Of a DNA stretch of 64,000 nucleotides, positions 22,206-33,353 are shown in pieces. The first letter of the stretch is position 1. Each line of letters starts with the position of its first letter. This DNA comes from Pseudorasbora parva. Its lineage: Eukaryota; Chordata; Actinopteri; Cypriniformes; Gobionidae. The notes beneath the pieces were generated by a model. It was not told where the DNA came from. It saw nothing but the letters and a program-made list of their open reading frames with translations, and did not search any database. The stretch spans positions 11,607,233 to 11,671,232 of the forward strand of contig NC_090184.1 of assembly GCF_024679245.1 (NCBI RefSeq), written 5' to 3'. Both the position numbers and the translations under genes were made by a program.

Positions 22206-23201
22206 AGTAAATACCTGGGGATTTACTTTGAAAATATGGAATAATCATCATTGAAATTTACTCACCCCATTTCCTCTCTGTCTAGTATAAGTACAATAAA
22301 CAAATTCTTACCATCTGAATTAGACAAAGGTTTTAAAAAATGGGAAAATTACGGACTTAAGTTTATACATCAATTCATTAGAAAAGACCATTTTAAATCA
22401 TTTGAACAATTACAAAGAGAATTTAACCTACCAAAAACAGACTTTTATAGGTATCTACAAATTAGAGACTTTCTTACTAAGCACAAAGATTGGGAGGGGA
22501 TTGTTAACCCAAACAAAATAGAGAAATTATTGATAAATATACAAATGGGGAACATGGAAAAGAGGCTAATCTCTAAACTTTATCAGAGTATGCTGACAAT
22601 TAACTCAAGTAATTATTTTGCATGTAAAGAACGATGGGAGGTGGAAACACAGGAGGAAATCACTCAGGAGGATTGGACAGATATATGTCTGGAGGCTCAT
22701 AGGGTCACTAATTCAAACACATGGAGAGAGTTTAGATGGAAAATTATTACTAGATATTTCCGTACGCCTCAAATTGTTGCAAAGATGGGTGCAGGGCTTT
22801 CTAGTCGATGCTGGAGGAGATGTGGAGCACAAGAAGGCAACCATACCCACATCTTCTGGACTTGTCCGAAGTTAAAACCATTTTGGGAAGATGTTTATAG
22901 AGTACTTAGAGATATATTCAATACCGATATTCCCTTCGACCCCATTGTGGCTATTTTAGGGGCAATACCGGAGGGTATGAAGGAAAGAAGATTGAATTAC
23001 TTACTTCAAATTCTACTTTCAGCAGCCTTGAAGTGTATTATGTTCAAATGGCTAAAGCTAGAACCACCCACACATGAACAGTGGATCCAAAGAGTCAGAG
23101 ATATTTATGATATGGAACGAATAACTTACTCACTTAGACTTCAGTTGAATATTTTTGAGGCAAGATGGAGCCCAATTTCAAGATTACTACATAATGATTA
23201 A
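22206..23201 (+). pseudogene. L1/Tx1-like ORF2, C-terminal third
   Basis: The frame begins right at the DIRS edge with KYLGIYFENME and, after a TAA, continues open from 22251 for 316 codons to 23201. It holds a zinc-finger-like CWRRCGAQEGNHTHIFWTC followed by PKLKPFW, the Cys/His element at the C-terminus of L1-clade ORF2 in fish. The endonuclease and RT are absent. Together with the ORF1p remnant at 17138-17338 this suggests an L1-type element that lost its middle and now flanks the DIRS copy. One stop separates the first codons from the rest. Confidence 0.8.
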
Positions 23202-23462
23202 TGAACCACGCAGGAATGGGTAGAAATATACTATGGCAAACCTCTGTCTTGTTTGTTGTGCTTGATTTAAGAACGTGACAATCTTATTTTATTTTGATTT
23301 TTTTTTTTTTTTGTATGTGTATTTTTTTTATTATTTTGTTATTTATTTATTATTATTTAGATTCTGTTAACTATTGTATATGCACCCCTATTGTCTATTA
23401 TTGATGAATATTCGTTAAGACATGCTGGTTCTAATAAAAAAGTAGTTTGAAAAAAAAAAGAA
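23202..23462 (+). repeat. 3' UTR and A-rich tail of the L1-like element
   Basis: AT-rich sequence ends 'aataaaaaagtagtttg' followed by an A-run at about 23450, as expected of an L1-type 3' end. Confidence 0.6.
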
Positions 23463-23880
23463 AATAGTGTGAAAATGTTTACAAGATATAAATTTCATGA
23501 AGTGTGATATACTGTAGACCAGATTATTGTATGTTGTACAAGGCAGCATACTGTTCTAAGAATGGCTAAGACTTGATCAATCTTAGACTTTTCTTGACCT
23601 GTAAAGTAGGTAACTTCATATGTTAAACTGTAAATGAGATTCATTAAAAATATGCTCTCTAGGATGAATTTTGTCATTTGGTCAGGATGTTAGTGAACTT
23701 CAGGAGGGGTGAATTTGATGGATGTTAATGAGTATGTACTCGTAATATTAATGTATTTCACTAATCATCCTTCCTTTCAATTTTTATTTGTTTACTTAGT
23801 ATTAATTTGTCCACAAATACCTCAGCATTTTGTTTTTTATCTTATTTTTGCTATTTTGGGAAATTTTATATTTCTATTAC
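23463..23880. other. intron, nothing recognised
   Basis: AT-rich sequence with no credible gene or element ends. Confidence 0.5.
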
Positions 23881-24192
23881 GTGACGTCATTTTTGTTCAG
23901 CCCGCGCTGCGTCCTCAGACCACATTGAGCGCACTGAGAGGAGGTAAGCAGTTAGCTCTCTCAATATACATTTATAAAAGTTGAATAAGCCAATAATATG
24001 CATTAATATAACTGTCCACAGGGTTATAAATGTATTAAGAAATGTTTTATGTATGGATGGATTGGATTAAATAGTTTTATCATTTGGTACAGCAGTTTGA
24101 GTGTGTAAATATCAGACTTTAATTTGTGCAGGTAAAAAAATCACAGATGACATGTATTTCTCAAACTGTGCTCTTTAATCCATCCAGGTACG
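23881..24192 (+). other. possible two-exon source locus of a retroposed RNA
   Basis: A segment ending 'gcactgagaggag' is followed by 'gtaagc'. About 190 bp later 'tgtgcag' precedes a 56-nt block (24132-24187), which ends 'catccag' and is followed by 'gtacga'. These are donor and acceptor sequences in the right places. At 25885-25958 the same two blocks are joined directly. A cAMP-response-like 'tgacgtca' occurs at 23882. No protein is apparent. Confidence 0.4.
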
Positions 24193-24370
24193 ATTAATAT
24201 TTGTTCTTATTTTCCAATGTATTCATTTTGTGTTAATTTGTTATTTTCCAAATTTATAATTGATTGAAAACTAGCTGCAAGAGTTTATTTTGAATGTTTG
24301 TAACAATTAATTTTGCACTTAATGTCATTTATATGTTTTGTGCATTTTGTTATCACTGTAATGTTTACAG

Positions 24371-25870
24371 TAGAGCCCGTCACGGGCCTCAAATCTAGGC
24401 CCTAGCCCGGCCCTGGCCCGAGACGCTGAGGGCCTAACCCGGCCCGCTTATCAAAATTCTCGGCCCGAGTCCGACTGGAGCCCGGGGGGTTTTTTGTTTT
24501 GTTTTTTACATTGTTGCAGCCATTAAAATAGTTCTGTTTTGTTTTTAATGTCAAAGTAGTTATATTTCGTTTTGTTTCTTTATTAAGTTAATTTAGAAAG
24601 ATGTTTAGAGCATTTTTTTTGTTTGTTAAATCAAAGTTTTATTTTTTTTAAGTGACGACCAAAAGTTAATGGATTTAGTCTCTCAAATCAACTCTTGACT
24701 TGTTTTGCCTATAATAAAATCCATAGATATAAAACACTTCAAGCATCACAATGTTATTTAATTTCGCCAACTATTACCAACAGTAGCCTAAAAGGCATTT
24801 TTGACGAGCTGAGGCAGGCTGATTCTGCTCGCAGCTCTTGCAAACAGAGCTAAACAATCTAAAAACAAATAAAAATAAAAAAAAGAACATGCAGGTTGTC
24901 TTATAGTCTACCTTACACCTACGCAAATGAATATAAATCCGATCTTCAATTCGGTATGTTCATTTAACGGAGTTTACAGCAACGGAAGCAAAAGATTCAA
25001 GATGCATTTTATTCAGCAGCTTATTTCAAATTCAAAGACCACATAAGAGACCGCGACTTAAGCCTACTGGTAAGATCATTTAGTCTCATTCATCATCTAA
25101 GACTTATTTTAAGTTTCATTTACGGCCATTTGCGTTGGCTTGCATTAGTCATTTGCGGCGATGCGTGTTGCAGCACCATCATATCTATATGACTACAACA
25201 TATAGCCCATAACACATTGTGACACAATGACATTTTCATGTTTGAAAGTCTGTAGGTTAACATAAATGTAGATATAGGACTAATTGTAATAATAAAAAAC
25301 AACATAATTATTGATTTTGAAATATTAAACCAGTCAATACAGAACTAAATATTCTGTAGCCTTTTGGCGTCAATACCATGGATATGGTATGGGCCGGCTA
25401 CTGCCGACGTTGTCTTTGCTGTATCAATAGGCAATATATTTATATTTAACATGAAGTATAGGGCTTCCCTGTACATTAATAGCAGCAGACGCCCCGCGGA
25501 TGACACGCAACAGAAACGCCACGCTCAGACCACGCTTGCAGTGTGTCTCTGGCCTTAACTCTAGCAGCTGCGCTGAAGAAACGCACGCTGCTGCTGCTGG
25601 CGCGGACTCTGAACATATATGCTCTGAACACTGTGCAAGCCATCTTGACAGTCGCGTTAGCTATTATGGTCTCGTGTTGTTTCCACCAGCACAGAACATC
25701 TCATTGTTCCTTTTAATTAATAAAATAAATATAAAACGAAGGAGAAGCCTAAAAAAAGGCCCGAAGCCCGGCCCGCGTTTTAGGTATGACGTGAAAATTG
25801 GCCCGAAGCCCGGACCTAGGGGCGTAAAAAGTCGGGGCCCGTCGGGCTCGGGCATAAATGCAGGGCTGTA
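24371..25870. mobile_element. hAT-type non-autonomous transposon (8-bp TSD GTTTACAG)
   Basis: The element is 1500 bp, starting 'tagagcccgtcacggg' and ending 'gcagggctgta', flanked by gtttacag at 24363-24370 and 25871-25878. Near both ends there are inverted GC-rich blocks of repeated 'gcccg' motifs. Eight-base duplications and a TAnAGCCC terminus fit hAT. No transposase fragment is visible. Confidence 0.85.
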
Positions 25871-25878
25871 GTTTACAG

Positions 25879-26250
25879 TGCGCGTTGAGCACACTGAGAG
25901 GAGGTAAAAATCACAGATGACGTGTATTTCTCAAACTGTGCTCTTTAATCCATCCAGAGAGCCAGAATAAACTCCATAGTAGCAGCAGCACTTCCAGTTG
26001 TCTCCTTGTCTTCTATCACACAACGCAGATTGGGCAGTAGCCAGAATTGGGCCGGTTACACATTGATCATCATATGATATGCTATATGATAAATTGAAAT
26101 GAGCTGATAACATAACCATTTTCTCCAGAATGACTGTATAGCTGAATCAAATTTTGTAGCAATATTTTCCTGTTTTTACACCGTGAAGTAGCTTTGAAAC
26201 AATCAACATTGTAAAAGCACTAGATAAATTAAGTTGACTTGGCTTGACAC
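25879..26250 (+). repeat. retroposed, apparently spliced copy with retroposon 3' tail
   Basis: Positions 25885-25958 join the blocks that are separated by an intron-like 190 bp at 23881-24192, then continue 'agagccagaataaactcc' and end at about 26250 with the tail 'tttgaaacaatcaacattgt' plus 'aaaagcactagataaat', the same tail as at position 1. This looks like a LINE-mobilised processed transcript. The alternative is a 190-bp insertion in the upstream copy, because 'aggtaa' flanks it on both sides. Confidence 0.45.
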
Positions 26251-26282
26251 CCTTATTGTCCACTGGCAAATTTTCATTTATA

Positions 26283-26855
26283 CCGTATTTTACGAACTAT
26301 AAGTCACTCCGGAGAATAAGTCGCAACATGAAAAAACATGTCATGAAGAGGAAAAAAACATATTTAAGTCACACTGAACTATAGGTGGAATTATACTGGA
26401 CTATAACGCCAGCTTCACACCGCACACGCAACCATTGGCAGGGCAGAAGCAGTACGGAGAGCGGGAGCCGCGCGCGCTCGCTGTGCATTCACACGTTTGT
26501 CTCGTGCAGCTGAGCCTCTGCCGGCAGAGCGTTCAAGTACCCATCTTTGGACTCGTTCCTCCAGCTCTAGCCATCTTGCTTTCAGCCCACGATTAGCTTT
26601 CTTTGTTTTCTTCACTACAAATAAAGTAACCTTTGCTTTTCGCCAGTCCCTCACAAGTTTCTCACTCACTCCAAACTTTATTCCACTTTATTTCTGCTGC
26701 TCAATAGCGCCATCTCACGGCTGTAGACGTAGCTAAATGTTTATTCTTGTCAGTCAGTATGAATTAAATTTGATATATAAGTCGCACCATACTATAAGTT
26801 GCAGAACCAGCCAAACTATGAAAAAACAGTGTGACTTATAGTCTGGAAAATACAG
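26283..26855. mobile_element. pogo/Tigger-like (Tc1/mariner superfamily) MITE
   Basis: The ends 'ccgtattttacgaactataa' and 'ttatagtctggaaaatacag' are imperfect inverted repeats flanked by TA. The interior keeps part of a transposase on the minus strand (26415-26669). TA duplication and a pogo-like protein agree. The length of 573 bp shows heavy internal deletion. Confidence 0.75.
26415..26669 (-). pseudogene. pogo-like transposase, N-terminal DNA-binding remnant
   Basis: The frame starts SEKLVRDWRKAKVTLFV, then KKTKKANRGLKARWLELEE and VQRWVLERSAGRG. This matches the link between the two helix-turn-helix units (pipsqueak and CENP-B type) of pogo-family transposases as I know them. After RSAGRG the similarity is lost. 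The DDE catalytic domain is deleted. It shares the element with TA-flanked ends, which supports the call. Confidence 0.65.
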
Positions 26856-27294
26856 TAATTATTACAGAAGTTGAGCTCATTGAAAACACTTGCTTTGCTC
26901 CACACCGTTATGGATGCACGAGTGTTTAGGTTTAGTATTAGTGATTTAAAAGACCCAGCCAGTGATACTGGTATTACTGGTGTTTGCACATGTCGATTAA
27001 CCGGTAAGAAAATTTCCTTACGTCACACCCCTAGCAGCAATCATAACTTTTACTTTAGACAACAAAGTTCCCCTCATTTATCAATCTTGCGTAGAAACGG
27101 GCGTATATGTTGTCGTAAGATTATGCTTACACTCCTCTCACCGCCTGATTTATGAAGCTGTGCGCACACCTCTGCAATCCAGGTGTATGCAATACTTGCC
27201 CTTGATAAATGTCGCAGCTGAAAACGATCGTCATTAGAATAACACGCCCCTATATATTCAAGTCTCTGCCTCCCCCACGCCCTTATTTTACACC

Positions 27295-27466
27295 ATGGAC
27301 ACACGGAAGATGGCAAAGAAGCGAAACTTCTCCGATGTGGAAATCGAGACCATCACCAAGTGGGGAAAAAATAAATAAATTATTTGGGAGTTTAAAGAGT
27401 GGGATTAAATTACGAGTACTGTTAATAGTGTGGGGATTGAGAAGTGCACTCCAGCAGTTTGAATAG
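27295..27466 (+). pseudogene. Harbinger Myb/SANT-like protein, copy 2
   Basis: The start ATG at 27295 gives MDTRKMAKKRNFSDVEIETI and a few more codons. A short deletion and frame loss near 27360 follow, then a frame resuming as FGSLKSGIK and a deleted stretch where copy 1 has GTYKNKIW. It is the same gene as at 3421 and independently decayed. Confidence 0.7.
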
Positions 27467-27654
27467 CTGTTTGGATGAGAAATTACCTTTCATAAAACAT
27501 TATTTTACAGCACATGTTTTAATACAATTAGCATTTCATTTCTTATCACGGCACATGTATTGGGGTGTACAATAGTGATGATGATGTGATGTGGAATAGC
27601 CTACCATTAATTCACATTAATAATTGCATGACAATTTGTAAGATTATCTTATTG

Positions 27655-27656
<2 letters not shown>

Positions 27657-27706
<50 letters not shown>
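27657..27706. repeat. (ATT)n microsatellite
   Basis: About 16 uninterrupted TTA/ATT units inside Harbinger copy 2. Confidence 0.95.
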
Positions 27707-27707
<1 letters not shown>

Positions 27708-28789
27708 TGTTTATTTTGATTTGTTTTTTTGTTTAGAGTTTTATTTATCCCCTTGGGGCAATTAGTTTAGGCTCACATGGTGCTTCACATTTAACACCAA
27801 CACATATACATTCAATCATTCATTCAAAACACACACACAAAAAAATCATAATAAAAAAAATTAGTGACGGCTTGTAGTTCGTCAAGTTTATGGCAAAGCG
27901 AGCGTACATTGCCTAGGAGTATTCCAGGCAGCGGGGTAAATCTTTGCGCTTTCTTTAGCCTGCGTCGAACTCCTCCTCGATTCCCGCGTTTCCTCTTTGT
28001 TCTCCTTTTCAGGCCTCAGCAATAACAATCCATTCAAATATAATTGGCCGACATGTTTTATTCATATCAGATACACATAGTGTAAGTAACTATAAAGTTT
28101 GCTCGATTCTTCTCCCAGTTCACCGGTCACTTACTTATTCCAGGAGAAGCTGATGAATATACGTGCTGTAAATCCGATTGACAGGACTCTGAACTGCGGT
28201 GCATTTGTTCAAACGGTTCAAACGTGGCAGGGCCCATCTCACATTATAGATCAAAATCAAGATCATTTATAAAGGGGTTCAAATGGCAAAACACACCTAC
28301 AATTGGATTATTAGACAGTTGATGACATGGTAAGCAAGTATGTCAATATTTTGAATAAAAAAGAAAAAAACGTAATAAAAGCGATACATCTGTCATTCAG
28401 CGCTATTTTGATTGTGGTGAGTCACGTGATAAACATGACGCGTTGCCATAGAAACATTAAGATGAAACGTTCTAAAATAACGTTGCCTTAAAAAAAACTC
28501 AGCTAAAATATTTTGACTGTACGCATGAAAGTTTTAAATGTGATGTTAATCAAATAAATGTTAACAGGCAAACTTAAAGCCTAGATAATTACCATTTTGT
28601 TGGGGTGATTGGGGACAGGTGGGGCTCGTGGCCCTTCCCTACCTCCAAAGTGGGGAATGGCAGAAAAAGTTTGAGAAACACTGCCATACGCCAACGTCCA
28701 TATTGCTAAATCACACACTCACCGTGGTTTGGGTGTACGCAAGGTGTACGCTGGAAATTTGGTGTACGCACTTTTGATAAATGAGGGCC

Positions 28790-30170
28790 AGTGAATTTTA
28801 AATAAAGAATAAAGCTGAAATCAAACTAATATTGTTGCTAAATAAAGTCACAGACATGGCTGACTCCAAACACTGCACTGTGTCTTAATCTCATAATCGA
28901 AGTATATTTCATGTTGTCTTTCATTACGTATTTCTATATTCAAACTGTATATCCAAGTCCTTTCTAGAAAAATGTGGCTTTTTTTTTGTTGTTGCGATTA
29001 AAAATCCTTGATTATGCGGCACATTTTCTTTTAAAAAAAATTGATGGAATATGCAGGATATTTATGCAATTTTATGCAATGAAATTGCGGGAACTTGCAA
29101 AAACTGCGGTTTGATGAAAAAGAGAAAAAAAGTGATTCCCCCAACACCCTGTTCTCTTAGGGTCCTACCTTAAATGTCAAAAGTCATTTCGTATTACTTT
29201 CTATGATAAGCAAGCTTACTACATCACAGAAAGAGCTGGGAATATTCAAGTTATCATCTTGTTTTATTTCAGACCTTAATAAGCACATTGCTCAAACTTT
29301 AAAAAAAATTAATGAGTCAAACAAGTTCTGTAGATTTACAAAAAGAATATGCAACAATTTCTGTAAAAATGAATAAATAAATTTAAAAAATAATTGTGTT
29401 TTTCCTGTTTTACAGAGGTAGCTATACAAAACAAACATCTGTATTAAAAATAAATAAATAAACACGCTTCCAATGCACAAAGTGCAATCTCTTACTGTAA
29501 CGTAAATTAACATACCATACCATACTTCTAATATACTTACAACTGTAAGGTTTTTGAAACTAGTATGATATAACCCACTGGTAACAAAAAAGTTCAATCT
29601 TACAACTGTTAAGTTGAATCAACTCCTGGATCAAACTACAACAGTCCACTGTGAAAATGAAAACGGGCTGAATCCAAAATTTCCCCCCAAAACCTCAATT
29701 ACTATTCCCTATGTTAGTCCACTAATACATTTCACTTGAAGGTGTGAATGAAAATGAGTGTGTCAAGTCGGATAGCTGTTGTGTGTACATCGGTTTTACA
29801 CTGGTTATTATGCAGCAATGTGGGAATGAATCCACTCGATAAAGTCCACTATGGTTTCGGACACCACTACAAAGGGCTGTCCCCTCAAATAATGGCCTAT
29901 TTGAGGGTATAGGGGGCGATTTCGGATTCAGTCTATAACTGTGTAGCTCACTGGCAGGATTTGGCAACGTTCCCATGCAATAGGGGGAAATGGCTGCTAT
30001 TGTTTGAAGTAAACGCAACATTTTTCAACTTTCAGCTAAAGAAATATGTGACTTTTGCAATGAAAATGCAGGGATTATGAAATTAAGCCCTGCATGTTTT
30101 GCGTGCATAAAATGGCAATTTATGTCGCAAAATTGCGGAATATTCAAAAAAAATACGGCCCCTAAATAAT
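28790..30170. repeat. intron with dispersed hAT-like pieces
   Basis: Segments near 28980-29165 ('tttatgcaattttatgcaa') and 30040-30170 ('tgcgtgcataaaatggcaat') look like the two outer regions of one non-autonomous element in which about 850 bp lies between them. No clear TIR or duplication was found and no gene is apparent. Confidence 0.35.
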
Positions 30171-31090
30171 ATATTAATGATTGGTAATGTGATTGCAGAT
30201 GCGAGGTGCATTAATATTTCTGAAATAATCAGCTAATATTGATTATCATTGGATACAATTGCATAGTGTAATGAGGTTAATGTTTTAAATATAACATTTT
30301 GAATTATAGAAATATGTAATGAATGACAAAATGAAACATGCAGAGGCTGTGTCAATTAGTCCCGTCCCCCCCCCCCCGAAAATAACCTCAATAAACCCGA
30401 TGACTCTGATCCATTGAATATTCCGATCTAATATACTGTCCATGTCCAGAAAATGATTAAAAACATCATCAAAGTAGTCCAAATATGACATCAGTTATGG
30501 GTCCAAAATCCTTTGCGAATGTCCCTTGTCAGACTGTACGAACATGATCCCCGTGTCACACTGTAAGATCTCAGTTGACATTAATGTCAGACTGCACGAT
30601 AGTGAAGGCGCGCTAAAAACGGACGCGCGCAAGAAATCTCACCCGGAGTTTTATATCATCAATGAATGACGCGTTCAGTGACGGTGAGCTGCATTACACG
30701 CGGGACTGAAATGCTGGCTACAAATACATTTCTAGCTCTCGTTTTGGTCATAGTTTGTCTTGAAAAACCGAGATATTTGACTGTCGTCGTAGGAGAAGTC
30801 ACACTGCAGGATTCTGTGCCAAATCTTCTGACACTGCCAGAATTTCGTCTGAGGTAAAATTTGATCGCAGAGCTCATTAATCGGCGGCCGGTGAACATGT
30901 CAAACTAACGACCAAAGACGTCAGATTTTAGCCTAGGATCTGAAGAATCTTTTAGGATTTCCTAAATTTGTCTCAGACGGCCAAATCGTGGCCAAAATCG
31001 CACAGTGTGCACCCGGCTTTAGTTAGTTAGAATCTCTTGAAGCATTTGAAACGATCACTGTTGTAAAAAGCACTGTATAAATAAAGTTTA
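30171..31090 (+). repeat. intron with a degraded repeat and a retroposon tail
   Basis: A C-run sits at 30367-30377. From about 30525 to 31020 there is a GC-richer repeat ending 'cacagtgtgcacccggc'. At 31033-31090 is the tail 'catttgaaacgatcactgtt' plus 'gtaaaaagcactgtataaat', as at position 1. No coding sequence was identified. Confidence 0.45.
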
Positions 31091-31965
31091 CTTGATTAAC
31101 TTCAGATGCAGCTTCTTTGGTTAATATAATTCGATTGGTAACAGCCTATTGTCTTATTATTCTAATTAAATTATATTAAATTGAAGGATTTAACATAAAC
31201 AATGATAGATATATTTAAAAAGATTAGAAAAATTCCCCTTATAAAAGTTTTTTTTTTTTTTTTTTTTTAAATCCATGTGGAAAATGAACAATTGAAACGG
31301 AATATATTGCCCCACAATGGGAGAGTTAATTTTTTACACTGCTAAATGATGATACATATAAAAATATGTAATAAACCCAGAGAAGAAATCTCTTCTCTGG
31401 CTTTATTGTTCAAGGTGTCCGATTTTACTAAATGCAAGTGGTTTGCCAAAGAACTGGGCTCCCACTCTAAGCCAAATGCCAAATTGCCTGACTTTCACTG
31501 ACTAAAAAGCTGAATTTCCATGACCTATAATGAACATAAAAACAGGCCACTGGTGTGCTGAGCACTGAGCAGACAAAAACAGTCATAAGCCCTAGTCTGA
31601 CGGTAATTGTTTCTCATAGGGTTGTAAGGTATTTTCATCATTGACAGGGGCTAGTCTGTAATTTTATTGCAGTCCAAATCCAGAATTTCTCCCACTACCC
31701 ACGTAAAAGTCCCAGGCCTAATTAGGTACTGTTTTTGACAAACACCAAGGTCGTTTGGGAATTTGATTGCTGTGCGAATCCACATCTGAGTTTTCAAGAA
31801 TATATCACTTCAAAATTCACTGTTTATATTCTTTTTGACAACTGCAGGACACTGTACGGTTGTTCGCTGTAATTTGAAAGCATTTAAAATATCTAGCCTT
31901 TTATTACTGAAATGCTGGCAAGTATTTACAAGAACAATATATTTAAAAATAATAACAATATATTA
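31091..31965. other. intron, nothing recognised
   Basis: AT-rich sequence with a T-run at about 31246-31268, and no credible ORF or element ends. Confidence 0.5.
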
Positions 31966-31973
31966 TTTTATAC

Positions 31974-33062
31974 TAGGGGTGTGCATTGGCACTGCCTTCA
32001 CGATTCGATTCGATTACGATTCACCAGGTAACGATTCGATTCGATTCAATTCGATTCTACGATGCATTGTGATGCATCAAAATTCTACTGCACACAAAGC
32101 AAATTTTTCATCAGTCATGAGGCAATACAAGCAGATATTAAACAACAGATTGTATTGGCTGCTATGTGTCTCCTGTATCTTTGACATAAAAGTTATTAAA
32201 TAAAATAAAATGTAATTAAATAAAATGCAATTAACCCTTAAATGCATGACTGTTTTACCAAACATTCTTACATATTCAGGTCGTTATCTATATTTAACAT
32301 GGATAGACCTCTACCTGTCATGATAATATATAAAACTCCTGATTTTAGAGTAACAGCTACAGAAGAATAAAATAAAACCTATTTCATTACCTTTTGGAGC
32401 TTGGAAGGATTCAGTTTGAGCAGATGTTTAATACCATCATCATATGACCTCATCAGAGTTCGTTTACAAGTATATTCAGCATCTGCCTCATATTCGCGAT
32501 CTCCAGCATATTCTCCAAACTCATTTTCAATGTCTTCAAAATCAATATTTTGATCACTGACAGCTTCTTGACCACATCCATCATCAAGAGACAGTAACAC
32601 TAATATTTGATTGTGTTTAGTACTTGCTCTCTGAAGTAAATCACTAACCCATTTCAAGTTTTGCAGATTATAATTATTGTTTCGTTTTCTGTCAGAGGTA
32701 ACTATGAGTGAAACGTCACTTCATCATTGGGTATCAGACATTGCCACCTTGTGGAATAAAGGTGAATTGCGCCGTATTTCATCATTATAGATTAATTTAT
32801 TATTGTGCAAAAAATATATACGAACAATCCTACACACTTCGGGTCGTTAGCGCGTTTTTAATAACCCGTCTATCCTCAGCCATCTTCCTTGTTGTTGTTG
32901 TTATTCTCCCGGAACCGGAAGTATTTGAAACTTCACAACTTTATCGTCCGCCAGAAAATAAACAGTGACATAATCGATTATGGCACTTTGCCGCATCGAT
33001 GCTGAATCGTTCATGCCCCGCATCGCGATGAATCGCCGAATCGATTATTGTTGACACCCCTT
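31974..33062. mobile_element. hAT-type non-autonomous transposon (8-bp TSD TTTTATAC)
   Basis: The left end 'taggggtgtgcattggcac' and right end '...attattgttgacacccctt' are flanked by ttttatac at 31966-31973 and 33063-33070. Subterminal 'cgattcgattcgatt' repeats occur on the left and 'cgccgaatcgatta' on the right. A 92-codon acidic open frame on the minus strand (32379-32657) has no family I recognise. Confidence 0.7.
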
Positions 33063-33353
33063 TTTTATACTATATAACAATAGTATAATATATAAGAACA
33101 ATATATTATACTTATACAAAAGTATTTACAAGAACAATATATGTATTTTTTATAAAAAAAGAAGAAAAGCATGTAAACATTTGAAATAGGCTGTTAGCAG
33201 CAATTATATAGTATGTTAAAATAACGCATTACGTTTACCTAATGTAAATAAGAGGCTCTATTAATTTATTTCCTGGAATATAGTGGAATAAAATGACATC
33301 CTTTATTTTGAGATAAAATACAAGACAGAAAAGATTATATAAATAATGCATGT

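Larger units (their letters stand above)
17345..22206 (+). mobile_element. DIRS-like tyrosine-recombinase retrotransposon, internally deleted
   Basis: About 38 bp at 17345-17382 ('ttccctttcgagagaggttc' onward) is inverted at 22128-22164 with one base missing, the inverted terminal repeat layout of DIRS elements. Between them are a long GC-rich leader with a tandem array, RT and RNase H fragments and a tyrosine recombinase, all frameshifted. Part of the RT palm appears deleted around 20370. The right end carries an extension ('cgtactcggttact' onward) up to about 22206. DIRS elements integrate with a recombinase rather than a DDE integrase, and no LTR or target duplication is expected. Confidence 0.85.
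27070..28789 (+). mobile_element. PIF/Harbinger-like transposon, copy 2
   Basis: The element is 1720 bp with the same ends as copy 1 (cccctcatttatcaa and ttgataaatgagggcc) and a 3-bp duplication AGT at 27067-27069 and 28790-28792. The left part holds a Myb/SANT-like start (MAKKRNFSDVEIETIT near 27310), frameshifted and missing part of the gene. An ATT microsatellite (27657-27706) and unrelated sequence (about 27720-28680) have been added in the middle. Confidence 0.8.

Noticed and set aside
30659..30898. 79-codon minus-strand ORF
   Set aside because: It is in a degraded repeat, and the plus strand gives an equally open frame.
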